NCBI RefSeq assembly: GCF_000250675.2
Contig: NC_018681.1
Coordinates: 2,108,001-2,172,000 of the forward strand
DNA length: 64,000 bases
From: Nocardia brasiliensis ATCC 700358
GTDB lineage: Bacteria > Actinomycetota > Actinomycetes > Mycobacteriales > Mycobacteriaceae
Reading direction: 5' to 3'
Part shown: positions 26,185-36,209 of the stretch, one piece after another
Numbering within the stretch: position 1 is the first letter of the stretch
How the letters are laid out: every line of letters begins with the position of its first letter
Position numbers and translations under genes: made by a program
Notes under the pieces: generated by a model
Told to the model about the DNA's origin: nothing
Databases searched by the model: none
What the model saw: the letters and a program-made list of their open reading frames with translations, nothing else

Positions 26185-27308
26185 GTCTCGTCGAGGTCCT
26201 CCCTGGCGGGACGACCGCCGAGCAGGTTCTTTTCCCACAGCTCACCGAGTGAGTATTCCGCCAGCCAGGCTTCGAGTTCGGCGGCGTCTGGGCGGGAGAA
26301 GGCCGAACCACCGGCTCTGCGTTCGACGACGATCAGATCATCGACCTCGAACTGGTTCATCAGGGTGACCGATTGGGTGGCGATCAGAACTTGACTCCGT
26401 GCGGGGGCCGAGGCTTGTCGGAGCAAGTTCGCGAGCTGCACGATGGCGAAAGGATGCAGGCCTAGTTCGGGTTCGTCCAAGACGACCAGGGCGGGCAACT
26501 CTGGTTGCAGCAAAAGCGTCGCCAAACAGACGAATCGAAGCGTGCCGTCCGACATCTGATTGGCTGAGAAGACCGCGTCGGAGCCTTGCTGCTGCCATCG
26601 AAGGCGGATTCGGTCGTTGTTTTCGGGCTGCAGCACGAAATCCCGAAAGAACGGTGCCACCAACTGAATTGCGCCGACGATCCGGCGGTAGGCGGCTTGG
26701 TCGGCAGCCTCGTCGCTGGTCCGCAAGCGATACAGATAAGGGGCCAGGTTGCCGGCGTCCGAGCGCAGATTCAGGTTGTCTGCGGTGGAGACCATCCGTT
26801 TCACCGGGGCGTTCGCGCTCGTATCGTGGAAGTGGAAGACCTTGCAGCCTTCGAGCAGTGCGAAGACGTACTTGGCGATGCCACCGCGTGGGTCGCCGAC
26901 GTCAGTGGCCAGACGTGTTTCGCGATGCCCGCGCCCGAGCGACTTCTGGTATGGACGGTCGTACTCCGGCTCGTGGTAGTACACGACTTCGGTCTCGAAG
27001 ATCAGTTCGTCGTTCGCCGCCGGGACGAGGACCGCCTCGTACGAGTTGGGTTCCGCATCGAGTTCCAAGCGAATCCGAGAGCTGCCGTCACCGTCGGTCA
27101 GCAGTGCCGAGGCGCCGCCGTTGAGACCGACGAACAGTCCGAGCTCACAGTCGACGATTCGTCCGAGCAGCGCGAGCGCCTGGACGAAGTTGCTCTTCCC
27201 CGCTCCATTCGCACCCACCAGAATGTTCAGTTGGCGAAGCTCGACCGTCGCCGATCTGATCGAGGTGAATCCCTCGATCTGGATTGTCTTCAGCGGTTGG
27301 CCCGGCAT
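26181..27308 (-). CDS. AAA/ABC-type ATPase (COG4637-like), partner of DUF4276
   Basis: 375 residues. Walker A GANGAGKSN (~residues 31-39), signature-like QMSDGTLRFVCLATLLLQP, Walker B LPALVVLDEPELGLHP and the switch segment LIATQS are all intact, so it should bind and hydrolyse ATP. The fold is RecF/SMC-like (AAA_21). Such ATPases paired with DUF4276 proteins recur in bacteria and resemble two-gene defence modules built of an ATPase sensor and a nuclease; that role is inferred. The local sequence is visibly poorer in G+C than the flanking core genes, suggesting transfer. ATG at 27308 is the first start; the partner gene is damaged. Confidence 0.83.
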   Translation of the reverse strand: MPGQPLKTIQIEGFTSIRSATVELRQLNILVGANGAGKSNFVQALALLGRIVDCELGLFVGLNGGASALLTDGDGSSRIRLELDAEPNSYEAVLVPAANDELIFETEVVYYHEPEYDRPYQKSLGRGHRETRLATDVGDPRGGIAKYVFALLEGCKVFHFHDTSANAPVKRMVSTADNLNLRSDAGNLAPYLYRLRTSDEAADQAAYRRIVGAIQLVAPFFRDFVLQPENNDRIRLRWQQQGSDAVFSANQMSDGTLRFVCLATLLLQPELPALVVLDEPELGLHPFAIVQLANLLRQASAPARSQVLIATQSVTLMNQFEVDDLIVVERRAGGSAFSRPDAAELEAWLAEYSLGELWEKNLLGGRPAREDLDET

Positions 27309-27477
27309 GGGGCTAACTCTACGATGAGCCACTGACGTTCCCCGGATTGCTCGTGCGCCGACTCGAAATCGGCGCTGACCGCAATTGGCCCCACGTGGTT
27401 CAGCAGACCGATGGCGGTGGCCCAGTACTGCGCATGGGACGATAGAGGACAGTTTGCCGATACCCATGAGGAGTGGA

Positions 27478-29328
<1,851 letters not shown>

Positions 29329-29332
29329 GCCG

Positions 29333-30658
29333 CTAAGTTTTCAGCGTCACCCGCAGGCGGGTGCCGCCTAGGGGGCTCTTGGTGAGTTCGGCTGTGCCGG
29401 AGTGGAGTTCGGCTTGTTGTAGGACGAGGGCCAGGCCGAGGCCGGAGCCGGGGGAGCCGGGGCCTTTGACGAAGCGGTCGAAGGTGTTGGGGCAGACGGT
29501 TTCCGGGATGCCGGAACCGTTGTCGTCGATCAGGATGTCGACCTCGTCGGCGCGGGGGGTCACGGAGATGGCGATGGTGTCGGCGTGACCGTGCTGCACG
29601 GCGTTCGCGACGGCGTTGGTGACGATGAGCAGCACGCCGCCGGGCAGTCCGGTCACGGTGACGGGCTCGCATTCGGTGAGTGTGACGGCGACGTCGGGGT
29701 AGCGGCGTTGCGCGTCCTGCGCTGCGCGGTCCAGGGTTTCGCACAGGTCGAAGGATTCGAACACGTCGGGTTCGGTGAGTTCGCCGACCGCGAGCCGCTC
29801 CAGGTCGGTGAGCGTGTTCTCGATCTGCTGCTCGGCGAAGAGCACCTCGGACAGGATCGCGCCGCGCTGTTCGGCGGGAATCTCCTTGGTGGCCAACACC
29901 TGTAGGTCGGTGCGCAGCGCGGTCAGCGGAGTGCGCAGCTCGTGCGCGCAGACGGCGGCGAAGTCGCGCGCACTGGTCAGCGCGCGATTGGTGGCGTGGT
30001 GTGCGGCTTCCAGCCTGGTCAGCATGCGGGTGATGGCGTCGGAGAGTTCCTCGGATTCCCGCGCGCCGCGGCCGGACAGCGGCGGCAGCTCTTCGAGCGT
30101 GTCGATGCCGTGGGTGGCGGCGGCGAGGCTGCGCAGCGGGCGCGCGGCGTAACCGGCCAGGAGCCAACCGAGTACGGCCGCGATCAGTGCTCCGGCCACG
30201 CCGATGCCGAGGCCGATCAACTGGCTGCGGTGAATGGCGGAGGCGACGACGTCGCGGTTCGGGTCCAGCGAGACGAGCACACCGGGCAGTCCGTCGACGC
30301 GGGCGATCGCCACGTCGGAGGGCAGGTCGTCGCGCCGGACGGTGGTGGCCGCATCCGGGATGTCGGCCGCGGTCGGCGCTTCGGTCGCATAGGTCGAAGG
30401 GCCCGCGCGTTCCGGCGCGGCAGGCGGCGGCGGTACGGCCGGCCCGGGCGGCCCCGGAGCCGGGAGTGTTTCCGCCGGAACACCTTTCAGCGGCGGCGCG
30501 ACCCGGACCGCCATCGAGGAGACGGTCTCGTCGAGCTGTCGCTCGCCGGACGCGTTGAGCAGCGCGGCGAAGGTGACGGTGAGGGTGAGCGCGACGAGTG
30601 CCGCGACCACGCCGGACACCACCGCCACCCGGGTACGCAGTGACGGCGAACGTTTCAC
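29333..30658 (-). CDS. Sensor histidine kinase (PrrB-like)
   Basis: 441 residues. Two membrane helices (VAVVSGVVAALVALTLTVTFAALL at ~10-33 and LIGLGIGVAGALIAAVLGWLLAGYA at ~160-185) flank a Pro-rich extracytoplasmic sensor loop. A HAMP-like linker follows, then the dimerisation box FAAVCAHELRTPLTALRTDLQ with the phospho-accepting His, and HATPase motifs NAVANAVQHG, DNGSGIP and GLGLALV. The GTG start overlaps the regulator stop (GTGA), so sensor and regulator are co-translated. By regulator similarity it resembles PrrB of mycobacteria. The signal is unknown. Confidence 0.9.
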   Translation of the reverse strand: MKRSPSLRTRVAVVSGVVAALVALTLTVTFAALLNASGERQLDETVSSMAVRVAPPLKGVPAETLPAPGPPGPAVPPPPAAPERAGPSTYATEAPTAADIPDAATTVRRDDLPSDVAIARVDGLPGVLVSLDPNRDVVASAIHRSQLIGLGIGVAGALIAAVLGWLLAGYAARPLRSLAAATHGIDTLEELPPLSGRGARESEELSDAITRMLTRLEAAHHATNRALTSARDFAAVCAHELRTPLTALRTDLQVLATKEIPAEQRGAILSEVLFAEQQIENTLTDLERLAVGELTEPDVFESFDLCETLDRAAQDAQRRYPDVAVTLTECEPVTVTGLPGGVLLIVTNAVANAVQHGHADTIAISVTPRADEVDILIDDNGSGIPETVCPNTFDRFVKGPGSPGSGLGLALVLQQAELHSGTAELTKSPLGGTRLRVTLKT

Positions 30659-31347
30659 GGCTGCTCCCGCAGGACGAATCCGACGCCGCGCACCGTGTGC
30701 ACCACCCGTGCCGCGCCGGGCGCCTCGAGTTTGCGGCGCAGATACGAGACGAAGACGTCGACCACGTTGGTGTCGGTCGGGAAGTCGTAACCCCATACCG
30801 CGGAAAGGATCTGCTCGCGGCCGAGCACGATCCCCGGATGGTCGGCGAGCAACGCGAGTACCTCGAATTCTCGTTTGGTCAGGTCGACGGGCTTGCCCGC
30901 GGCCAGCACGCGATGCCCGGCCAGGTCGATCTGCACCTGGCCGACCCGCACCGGCGCGCCGGCGGGCTCGGCGGCGCCGACCCGGCGGCGCAACAGCGCG
31001 CGCAGCCGGGCGACGAGTTCGCCGAGGTCGAAGGGTTTGGTGAGGTAGTCGTCGGCGCCGCGTTCCAGGCAGGCGATCCGGTCGGTCACGGCGCTGCGCG
31101 CGCTGAGCACGCAGATCGGGATGTCGTTGCCCATCGCGCGCAACGCCGTGACCACGCCTTCACCGTCGAGCGTCGGCATGTTCACGTCCAACACCATGGC
31201 GTCGGGCGTCTCGGTGCGGCACATGGTCAGCGCCTCGGCGCCGTCGCTCGCGGTGATCACCTCGAAGTCGGAAAGCTCCAGCCCGCGTCGCAGCGACGCG
31301 AGGACACGAACCTCGTCGTCCACGACCAAGATCCGGTGTCCGGTCAT
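30655..31347 (-). CDS. OmpR-type response regulator (PrrA-like)
   Basis: 230 residues. Receiver domain with VVDDE, phospho-acceptor Asp in MVLDVNMPTLDGEGVVTALRAM, and K in YLTKPF; then a winged-helix DNA-binding domain (VDLTKREFEVLALLADHPG ... VVDVFVSYLRRKLE ... VVHTVRGVGFVLR). As I recall PrrA, the whole length is close to it. PrrA/PrrB is essential in M. tuberculosis and influences early intracellular growth and respiration. Whether this is the orthologue or a paralogue cannot be told without a tree. It lies upstream of and overlaps its kinase gene. Confidence 0.9.
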   Translation of the reverse strand: MTGHRILVVDDEVRVLASLRRGLELSDFEVITASDGAEALTMCRTETPDAMVLDVNMPTLDGEGVVTALRAMGNDIPICVLSARSAVTDRIACLERGADDYLTKPFDLGELVARLRALLRRRVGAAEPAGAPVRVGQVQIDLAGHRVLAAGKPVDLTKREFEVLALLADHPGIVLGREQILSAVWGYDFPTDTNVVDVFVSYLRRKLEAPGAARVVHTVRGVGFVLREQP

Positions 31348-31369
31348 GGATCAACAGTAGTCCCGCAGG

Positions 31370-31750
31370 TCAGCGCACGCTGGCGGCGACGCAGCCTTCG
31401 TCGAGCGGAGCGGTGGCCAGCGGCGGCGTCCCGGGCACGAGCGGCGTCGCCGGGTCGATCGGGGTGGCGGGCACCGCTTCAACCGGGCCCTGACGTTCGA
31501 TGGTCACCCAGGGACCGTCCTCGCCCTCGTTCGTGGTGATCACGACCTGCCCGTCCGGGTCATCGATCGACGGGCACACCACGACCTGACCGGGACCGAC
31601 CGGCTCGGCCGGGACGCCGGGCGCGGGCGCGGGAACGGCGGGACGGACGGGCTGCGCCGAGGCAGCACCCGCCATGCCCGCGACCACGGCGGCGGTGAGC
31701 GCTGTTCCGCCCAGCACGGCGGCGACGCGACGTCCGATGAGTGAGGTCAT
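31370..31750 (-). CDS. Small secreted Pro-rich protein
   Basis: 126 residues. Signal peptide 1-32 (MTSLIGRRVAAVLGGTALTAA...) with ASA cleavage site before QPVRPA. The mature protein has a Pro/Val-rich stretch, a short folded centre (VVVCPSIDDPDGQVVITTNEGEDGPWVTIERQ, split here by Cys53) and a second Pro-rich stretch ending EGCVAASVR. Two cysteines may pair. It is the first gene upstream of the PrrAB-like pair and may be co-transcribed with it (23-bp gap). No function known. Confidence 0.7.
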   Translation of the reverse strand: MTSLIGRRVAAVLGGTALTAAVVAGMAGAASAQPVRPAVPAPAPGVPAEPVGPGQVVVCPSIDDPDGQVVITTNEGEDGPWVTIERQGPVEAVPATPIDPATPLVPGTPPLATAPLDEGCVAASVR

Positions 31751-32131
31751 GAGGGGGTCTCCTTCAGCTCGATCCTGTCGACCGGGTGGCTCGACGAGTT
31801 CGACGTTAGGTACGGGATCTTCACGAGTCGTTGAGTAACTGTTAGAGAACTCTTAGGTCTGCCGGAATCGCTGGTGCGCCGCGTTCGAACGGGCAGAATC
31901 GGTCCTGGTCATCGCCGGTTTTGAAAGCGTCCGATGGTTTGCTCGACCCACTAGAAATAGGGCTTTCGTTCTGCTTTTGGGGATGGCAAGGTTGTGTTGC
32001 TCGCCACCGCTGGACTCTCTACAGTCCTGGGTAAAGTGACAGTCGGGTTTTCCCGAAATAGTGTTAGGTGATCTTCACTCGGTCCGGCCGGACGCGTGAG
32101 GATGGCTGCTGGAACCCGAGATGGAGCTTTC
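31751..32131 (+). promoter_or_regulatory. Divergent promoter region before the IniB-like gene
   Basis: No coding region is supported in these ~380 bp, which separate the secreted-protein gene (minus) from the IniB-like gene (plus). The stretch is less G+C-rich than the flanks (for example AGTAACTGTTAGAGAACTCTTAGG around 31833-31856, with runs of A/T) and should hold promoters for both. No specific operator was recognised. Confidence 0.4.
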
Positions 32132-34327
32132 ATGACGCGTGACCTGCCCTTCGATGACGACGCCACCGAGGGAGCCGAGCGCACGGGTGATACCGCCTAT
32201 CGAGTAGCCACCGGCGTCGCGCGCGTCGCCCGCGCGGGCGCCTACGTCACCGGTGGCGCACTGATCGCGGCGAACGGCGGCGGCGTGCCTGCCGCGCCCG
32301 GTTCCCGGTTGGACAGCATGAACACCGGCTGGGCGCACAACAGCGACCCGGACTCCGGTGCCCCCTCACCGGTCATCACGTTTCCGGACCCGGTCATCGA
32401 ACCCGCGCCGCTGAACCCGCAGCATTCGCCGAATCTCCCGGTCTCGCACGGCAATTCCGGTTTCGACCTGCCCGGCACCGCCGGCGGCGCGAACTTCCCG
32501 CTGCCGACGCTGCACGGTGACTACAACGGCACCGACGCAGGACTGCCCGGCCTGCCCGGGACCGATTCCGGCCACGGCTTCGGCCTGCCGAGCCTGCCCG
32601 GCAACGCGGCCTCCGACGGTGTGCCCGGTATCGGCGGCCTCCCCGGCACGGACACGGCGCAGTCCGGCGGACTGCAACTGCCGGGCACGCCCGGCAACGC
32701 CCCGAACCACGATCTCGATCTGCCCGGCGGCCAAGGCTTCGGCCTGCCCGGGCACGGACTCGGTCAGGCGGGTCACGGCTTCGGCCTGCCCGGCACCAAC
32801 GGCTTCGTCGCGCCGGGCTCGTTCGATCTGCCCGGCACGCACCCGATCGCGGGCACGCCCTCGGCCGGAACGCCGACGGGTGACGGCCCGTTCGACGGCG
32901 TCGGCGGGGACAACCTCGGCGTCTTCGTCGGCACCTCGTGGCAGGTCGATTTCGGCGTCGGCCCGAACGGCATCTACTTCAACTCCGAGATGAAGGTGGA
33001 CGTCGGCGTCGGCCAGGTAGGCGACCAGCTCGACAACTTCACCGACTGGCTCGGCAGCGCGCTGCCCGCGCAGTCCGGTGGCGCGCGGTCGGCGACCGAC
33101 CCGACCGACTCGAACCATCACGGGAACCCGGGCGTCGTCGGGGGACTCACCACGCCGCTCGGCGGTCCCTCCACGACACAGTCGGCCATGTCCGCTCAGT
33201 CGCCGGCACCGGCTGCTACCCAGACTGCGGCGCCTCCGGCTGCTACCCAGCCAGTCGCGCAGCCGCCCGCGCCGGTCGTGGCCGCGGTCGCGCCCGCTGC
33301 CGTGGCGCCGGTCGCCGTCGCGCCCGCGGTCGTGGCTCCGGCGGTCGTCGCGCCGGTGGCGAGCGCCGCGCAGCCGGTGGTGGCCACCCCGTTGCAGACC
33401 ACGATCCAGCCCGACGCGGCCAGCACGCCGATCGCGAACGTGATCGGCGCCCCGCCTGCCGGTCCCTCGGTGCTCACCGCGCCGGCCGCCGCGACGCCCG
33501 CGTTGTTCGATCAGGCGCGCCCGACGCCGGTGGTGAAACCGACTCCGGTGGTTGATCATTCGCGTCCCACCGACGTCTCGACCCCGTCGACGACGAACTC
33601 GCCGACCACCATCACCAAGACGGTGCCGACGACCCCGGTGGTGCCGTCCGACGTCACCACGCCGTCGGTGCCGAAGACGTCGAACCCCGACGTGACCAAG
33701 GTGCCCGGCGTGTCGACTCCGACGACGCCGCACACCCAGCCGAGCACCGGCCAGACCGACCCCACCACGAAGGTCCCGGGGACGACCGGATCCCAGCCGT
33801 CGACCCACGTCCCGACCACGTCCCCCGATGACGATGTGACCACTCCGGGCACGGCACCCACCGGCCCCACGAGCGGTGCGGGCGACGACATCACCACCCA
33901 GCCGACCGCGCCGACGCAGCCGACCGCACCCACCCGCGACGTGCCGACGGCCACCCAGCCGGAACCGACCGCGACGGTGCCGACGCACGACATCCCGACC
34001 CGGGACGTGCCGACGCACAACGCGCCGGCCCCGACGGCCGATCTGCCGCCGACCTACCACGCACCGACGCCTAGCCAGGCGCCCGTGCCCACCTACAAGC
34101 CGCCGGTCGTCGACCCGAAGCCGCACGGTATCTCCGACCCGATCAATGTCGGGCCGTACTATCCGGCAGGGGACTCGGTGCAGGTCGTGGATCACGTGAC
34201 CTACACCGATCACGCGCCGCTCACGGTCGCCGCGAGCGGTGGTCTGTCCGGTGGGTTGATGCCGGAGGCGACCCTGGCGGAGACCCACCACATCGTCCCG
34301 GGCGGCGTGGACATAACGTTGCTGTAA
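32132..34327 (+). CDS. Large low-complexity IniB-like protein
   Basis: 731 residues, mostly low complexity. Residues ~110-250 contain Gly/Leu/Pro repeats (GFGLPG, LPGTxG); ~260-315 is the only ordered-looking part (DNLGVFVGTSWQVDFGVG ... EMKVDVGVGQVGDQLDNF); then Pro/Ala/Val-rich and Thr/Pro-rich stretches (TTPSVPKTSNPDVTKVPG) to ~680. The position just upstream of a dynamin-like GTPase and the Gly/Pro-rich make-up resemble IniB of the isoniazid-inducible iniBAC operon, but the IniB N-terminal helix motif is not seen. No clear signal peptide. ATG at 32132 has GGAG five bases upstream. Confidence 0.6.
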   Translation: MTRDLPFDDDATEGAERTGDTAYRVATGVARVARAGAYVTGGALIAANGGGVPAAPGSRLDSMNTGWAHNSDPDSGAPSPVITFPDPVIEPAPLNPQHSPNLPVSHGNSGFDLPGTAGGANFPLPTLHGDYNGTDAGLPGLPGTDSGHGFGLPSLPGNAASDGVPGIGGLPGTDTAQSGGLQLPGTPGNAPNHDLDLPGGQGFGLPGHGLGQAGHGFGLPGTNGFVAPGSFDLPGTHPIAGTPSAGTPTGDGPFDGVGGDNLGVFVGTSWQVDFGVGPNGIYFNSEMKVDVGVGQVGDQLDNFTDWLGSALPAQSGGARSATDPTDSNHHGNPGVVGGLTTPLGGPSTTQSAMSAQSPAPAATQTAAPPAATQPVAQPPAPVVAAVAPAAVAPVAVAPAVVAPAVVAPVASAAQPVVATPLQTTIQPDAASTPIANVIGAPPAGPSVLTAPAAATPALFDQARPTPVVKPTPVVDHSRPTDVSTPSTTNSPTTITKTVPTTPVVPSDVTTPSVPKTSNPDVTKVPGVSTPTTPHTQPSTGQTDPTTKVPGTTGSQPSTHVPTTSPDDDVTTPGTAPTGPTSGAGDDITTQPTAPTQPTAPTRDVPTATQPEPTATVPTHDIPTRDVPTHNAPAPTADLPPTYHAPTPSQAPVPTYKPPVVDPKPHGISDPINVGPYYPAGDSVQVVDHVTYTDHAPLTVAASGGLSGGLMPEATLAETHHIVPGGVDITLL

Positions 34328-34385
34328 ACCGGAACGCAGGGGGCGTCCCGTGCAGATCGAAAGCAAACCACTGTAAGGAGGACGG

Positions 34386-36191
34386 TTGTCTGCCGCAGCC
34401 GGGCTGAAGGCCGCGACGGTGAAACACCCGGACGCGATGGCGCCGCTGATCCGGATACTCGACGAACTGCGGGAGATCGCCGGATTCGCGGGGCGGGACG
34501 ACCTCGGCAGTCGTTTGAGCATGGTGCGCGCCCGGGTCAGCGACCCACGGGTGCGGCTCGTCGTGGTCGGCGAGCCCAAGAACGGGATGAGCACGCTGGT
34601 CAACAGCCTGGTCGGCGCGTCGGTCAGTGCCACCGACAGTGACCTGAGCGTGCCCGTCATCGTCGAGTACGGGCCGGAACCGACTGCGACACTGGTGCGT
34701 TCGGTCGACGGACGGACCGAACGGCAGTCGGTGGATCCGCTCGACCCCGGCCCCGCGATCTCCGCGTTCGGCGTGATCCGCGCCGAATTCACCCAGCCCA
34801 GCCCGCTGCTGGCCGACGGGGTCGTGGTGATGGACGCGCCCGGCACGCGCGGCGCCGCCGACAACACCACCTGGTCGATGATCGCCGCCGCCGACGCCGT
34901 GCTCTACGTCGGCAACGCGGCCACCGAACTCACCGTCGACCAGATCGCCTACCTGCAGCGCATCCAGCAGATCTGCCCCACGGTCATCTGTGTGCTCAAC
35001 AAGATCGACCAGTTCTCCCACTGGTCGCACACCCAGCAGCGCAATCGGGAACTGCTCGACGCCGCCGGGCTCGGCTTCGCGGTGGCGCCGGTCTCGGCGG
35101 AACTGCACCGGCAGGCGGGACTGTCCGGCAACTACCAGCGCGATATCGAATCCGGTGTGCCGCAACTGATCGACCATCTGCGCGACTACGTGGTGTCGCG
35201 CGCGGACAGCGTGGCGCTGGACGCGGCCGTGCAGGACATCCGCCTGGTGAGTGACCATCTCGCGCTGACCCTGCGCAACGAGGTCGAATCGCTGCGCGAC
35301 CCGCGCCGGCGCGCCGAGATCACCGACAAACTCGTCCGCGCTCGCGACGATGCGGACCAGCTGCGGCAGCGCACGTCGAACTGGCAGGTCACGCTGGTGG
35401 ATGGCAGCACCGAGCTGATGGCCGATATCGAACATGATCTGCGGCACCGGTTGCGCAATCTGGTGCGCGACGCGGAAGCCGAGATCATGCAGCACGATCC
35501 CGCGCGCCGCTGGAAGGAATTCGGCACCGACTTGGACGCCCGTATCTGCGAGGCCGTCGAAGAGAATTTCGTGATGGCGCACTATCGTTCGGTCGAGCTG
35601 TCCGAGCAGGTGGCCTCGAAGTTCTTGGCAGACAACCGAACCGCCCCGATACCGGATATGCGATTGGAAAACCCCGGTGAGGTGCTGGAGGCGGTGCAAC
35701 CGCTGGAGCCGCTCGAAAGCGCGAAAGTCGGTGTGACCGAGCCGTTTCTGTCGGGTCTGCGCGGTTCCTACGGCGGTGTCCTGATGGTCGGTCTCGCCAC
35801 CAGCCTGCTCGGCATGTCGCTGGTGAACTGGTACTCGGCCGGTGCGGGTGTGCTGCTCGGTGTCAACGCGCTGTGGGACGACCGTAAGAATCGCAAGGCC
35901 CGTCGGCGTGCCGAGGCCAAGGTGGCGGTCGCCAGGCTCATGGACGACGTGATCTTCCAGGTCAGCAAGGAATCACGAAATCGCCTGCGCGCCATGCAAC
36001 GTGTCCTGCGCGACCACTTCACCGAAATCGCCGGCAATGTCGCCAAGCAGGCCGACGAGGCCCTGCGCCTCGCCGAGGCCGCCTACCAGAAATACGGCGA
36101 CCGCAGCGGCGACCGCATCGCCGACCTGGACAAGCAGATCGTCAAACTGCGCGAACTGCGTGAACAGGCCGACGGCCTCGTCGCCCCCTGA
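34386..36191 (+). CDS. Dynamin-like GTPase (IniA/IniC-like) with altered P-loop
   Basis: 601 residues. GTPase domain: G1 region VVVGEPKNGMSTLVNSL (residues 59-75), G3 MDAPGTRG and G4 CVLNKIDQF; then a long helical stalk and a membrane-binding hairpin (GGVLMVGLATSLLGMSLVNWYSAGAGVLLGVNAL, ~463-497), followed by a Lys/Arg-rich helical C-terminus. Bacterial dynamins bind and remodel the inner membrane; IniA protects it under cell-wall drug stress. Position 68, normally the P-loop Lys of GKS/T, is Met (GMS), so nucleotide binding may be weakened. Start is TTG at 34386 with AGGAGG four bases upstream. Forms a pair with the IniB-like gene. Confidence 0.83.
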   Translation: MSAAAGLKAATVKHPDAMAPLIRILDELREIAGFAGRDDLGSRLSMVRARVSDPRVRLVVVGEPKNGMSTLVNSLVGASVSATDSDLSVPVIVEYGPEPTATLVRSVDGRTERQSVDPLDPGPAISAFGVIRAEFTQPSPLLADGVVVMDAPGTRGAADNTTWSMIAAADAVLYVGNAATELTVDQIAYLQRIQQICPTVICVLNKIDQFSHWSHTQQRNRELLDAAGLGFAVAPVSAELHRQAGLSGNYQRDIESGVPQLIDHLRDYVVSRADSVALDAAVQDIRLVSDHLALTLRNEVESLRDPRRRAEITDKLVRARDDADQLRQRTSNWQVTLVDGSTELMADIEHDLRHRLRNLVRDAEAEIMQHDPARRWKEFGTDLDARICEAVEENFVMAHYRSVELSEQVASKFLADNRTAPIPDMRLENPGEVLEAVQPLEPLESAKVGVTEPFLSGLRGSYGGVLMVGLATSLLGMSLVNWYSAGAGVLLGVNALWDDRKNRKARRRAEAKVAVARLMDDVIFQVSKESRNRLRAMQRVLRDHFTEIAGNVAKQADEALRLAEAAYQKYGDRSGDRIADLDKQIVKLRELREQADGLVAP

Positions 36192-36209
36192 CCCCGCCCT
36201 CAGGCGGGG
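36192..36209. terminator. Hairpin between convergent dynamin and trehalase genes
   Basis: A perfect 7-bp stem (CCCCGCC / GGCGGGG) with a CTCA loop directly follows the dynamin stop and overlaps the trehalase stop. No T-run. Confidence 0.5.

Noticed and set aside
32132..32300. True IniB N-terminal domain in the low-complexity protein
   Set aside because: The short helical motif that opens IniB is not found; only position and composition are similar, hence the cautious name.
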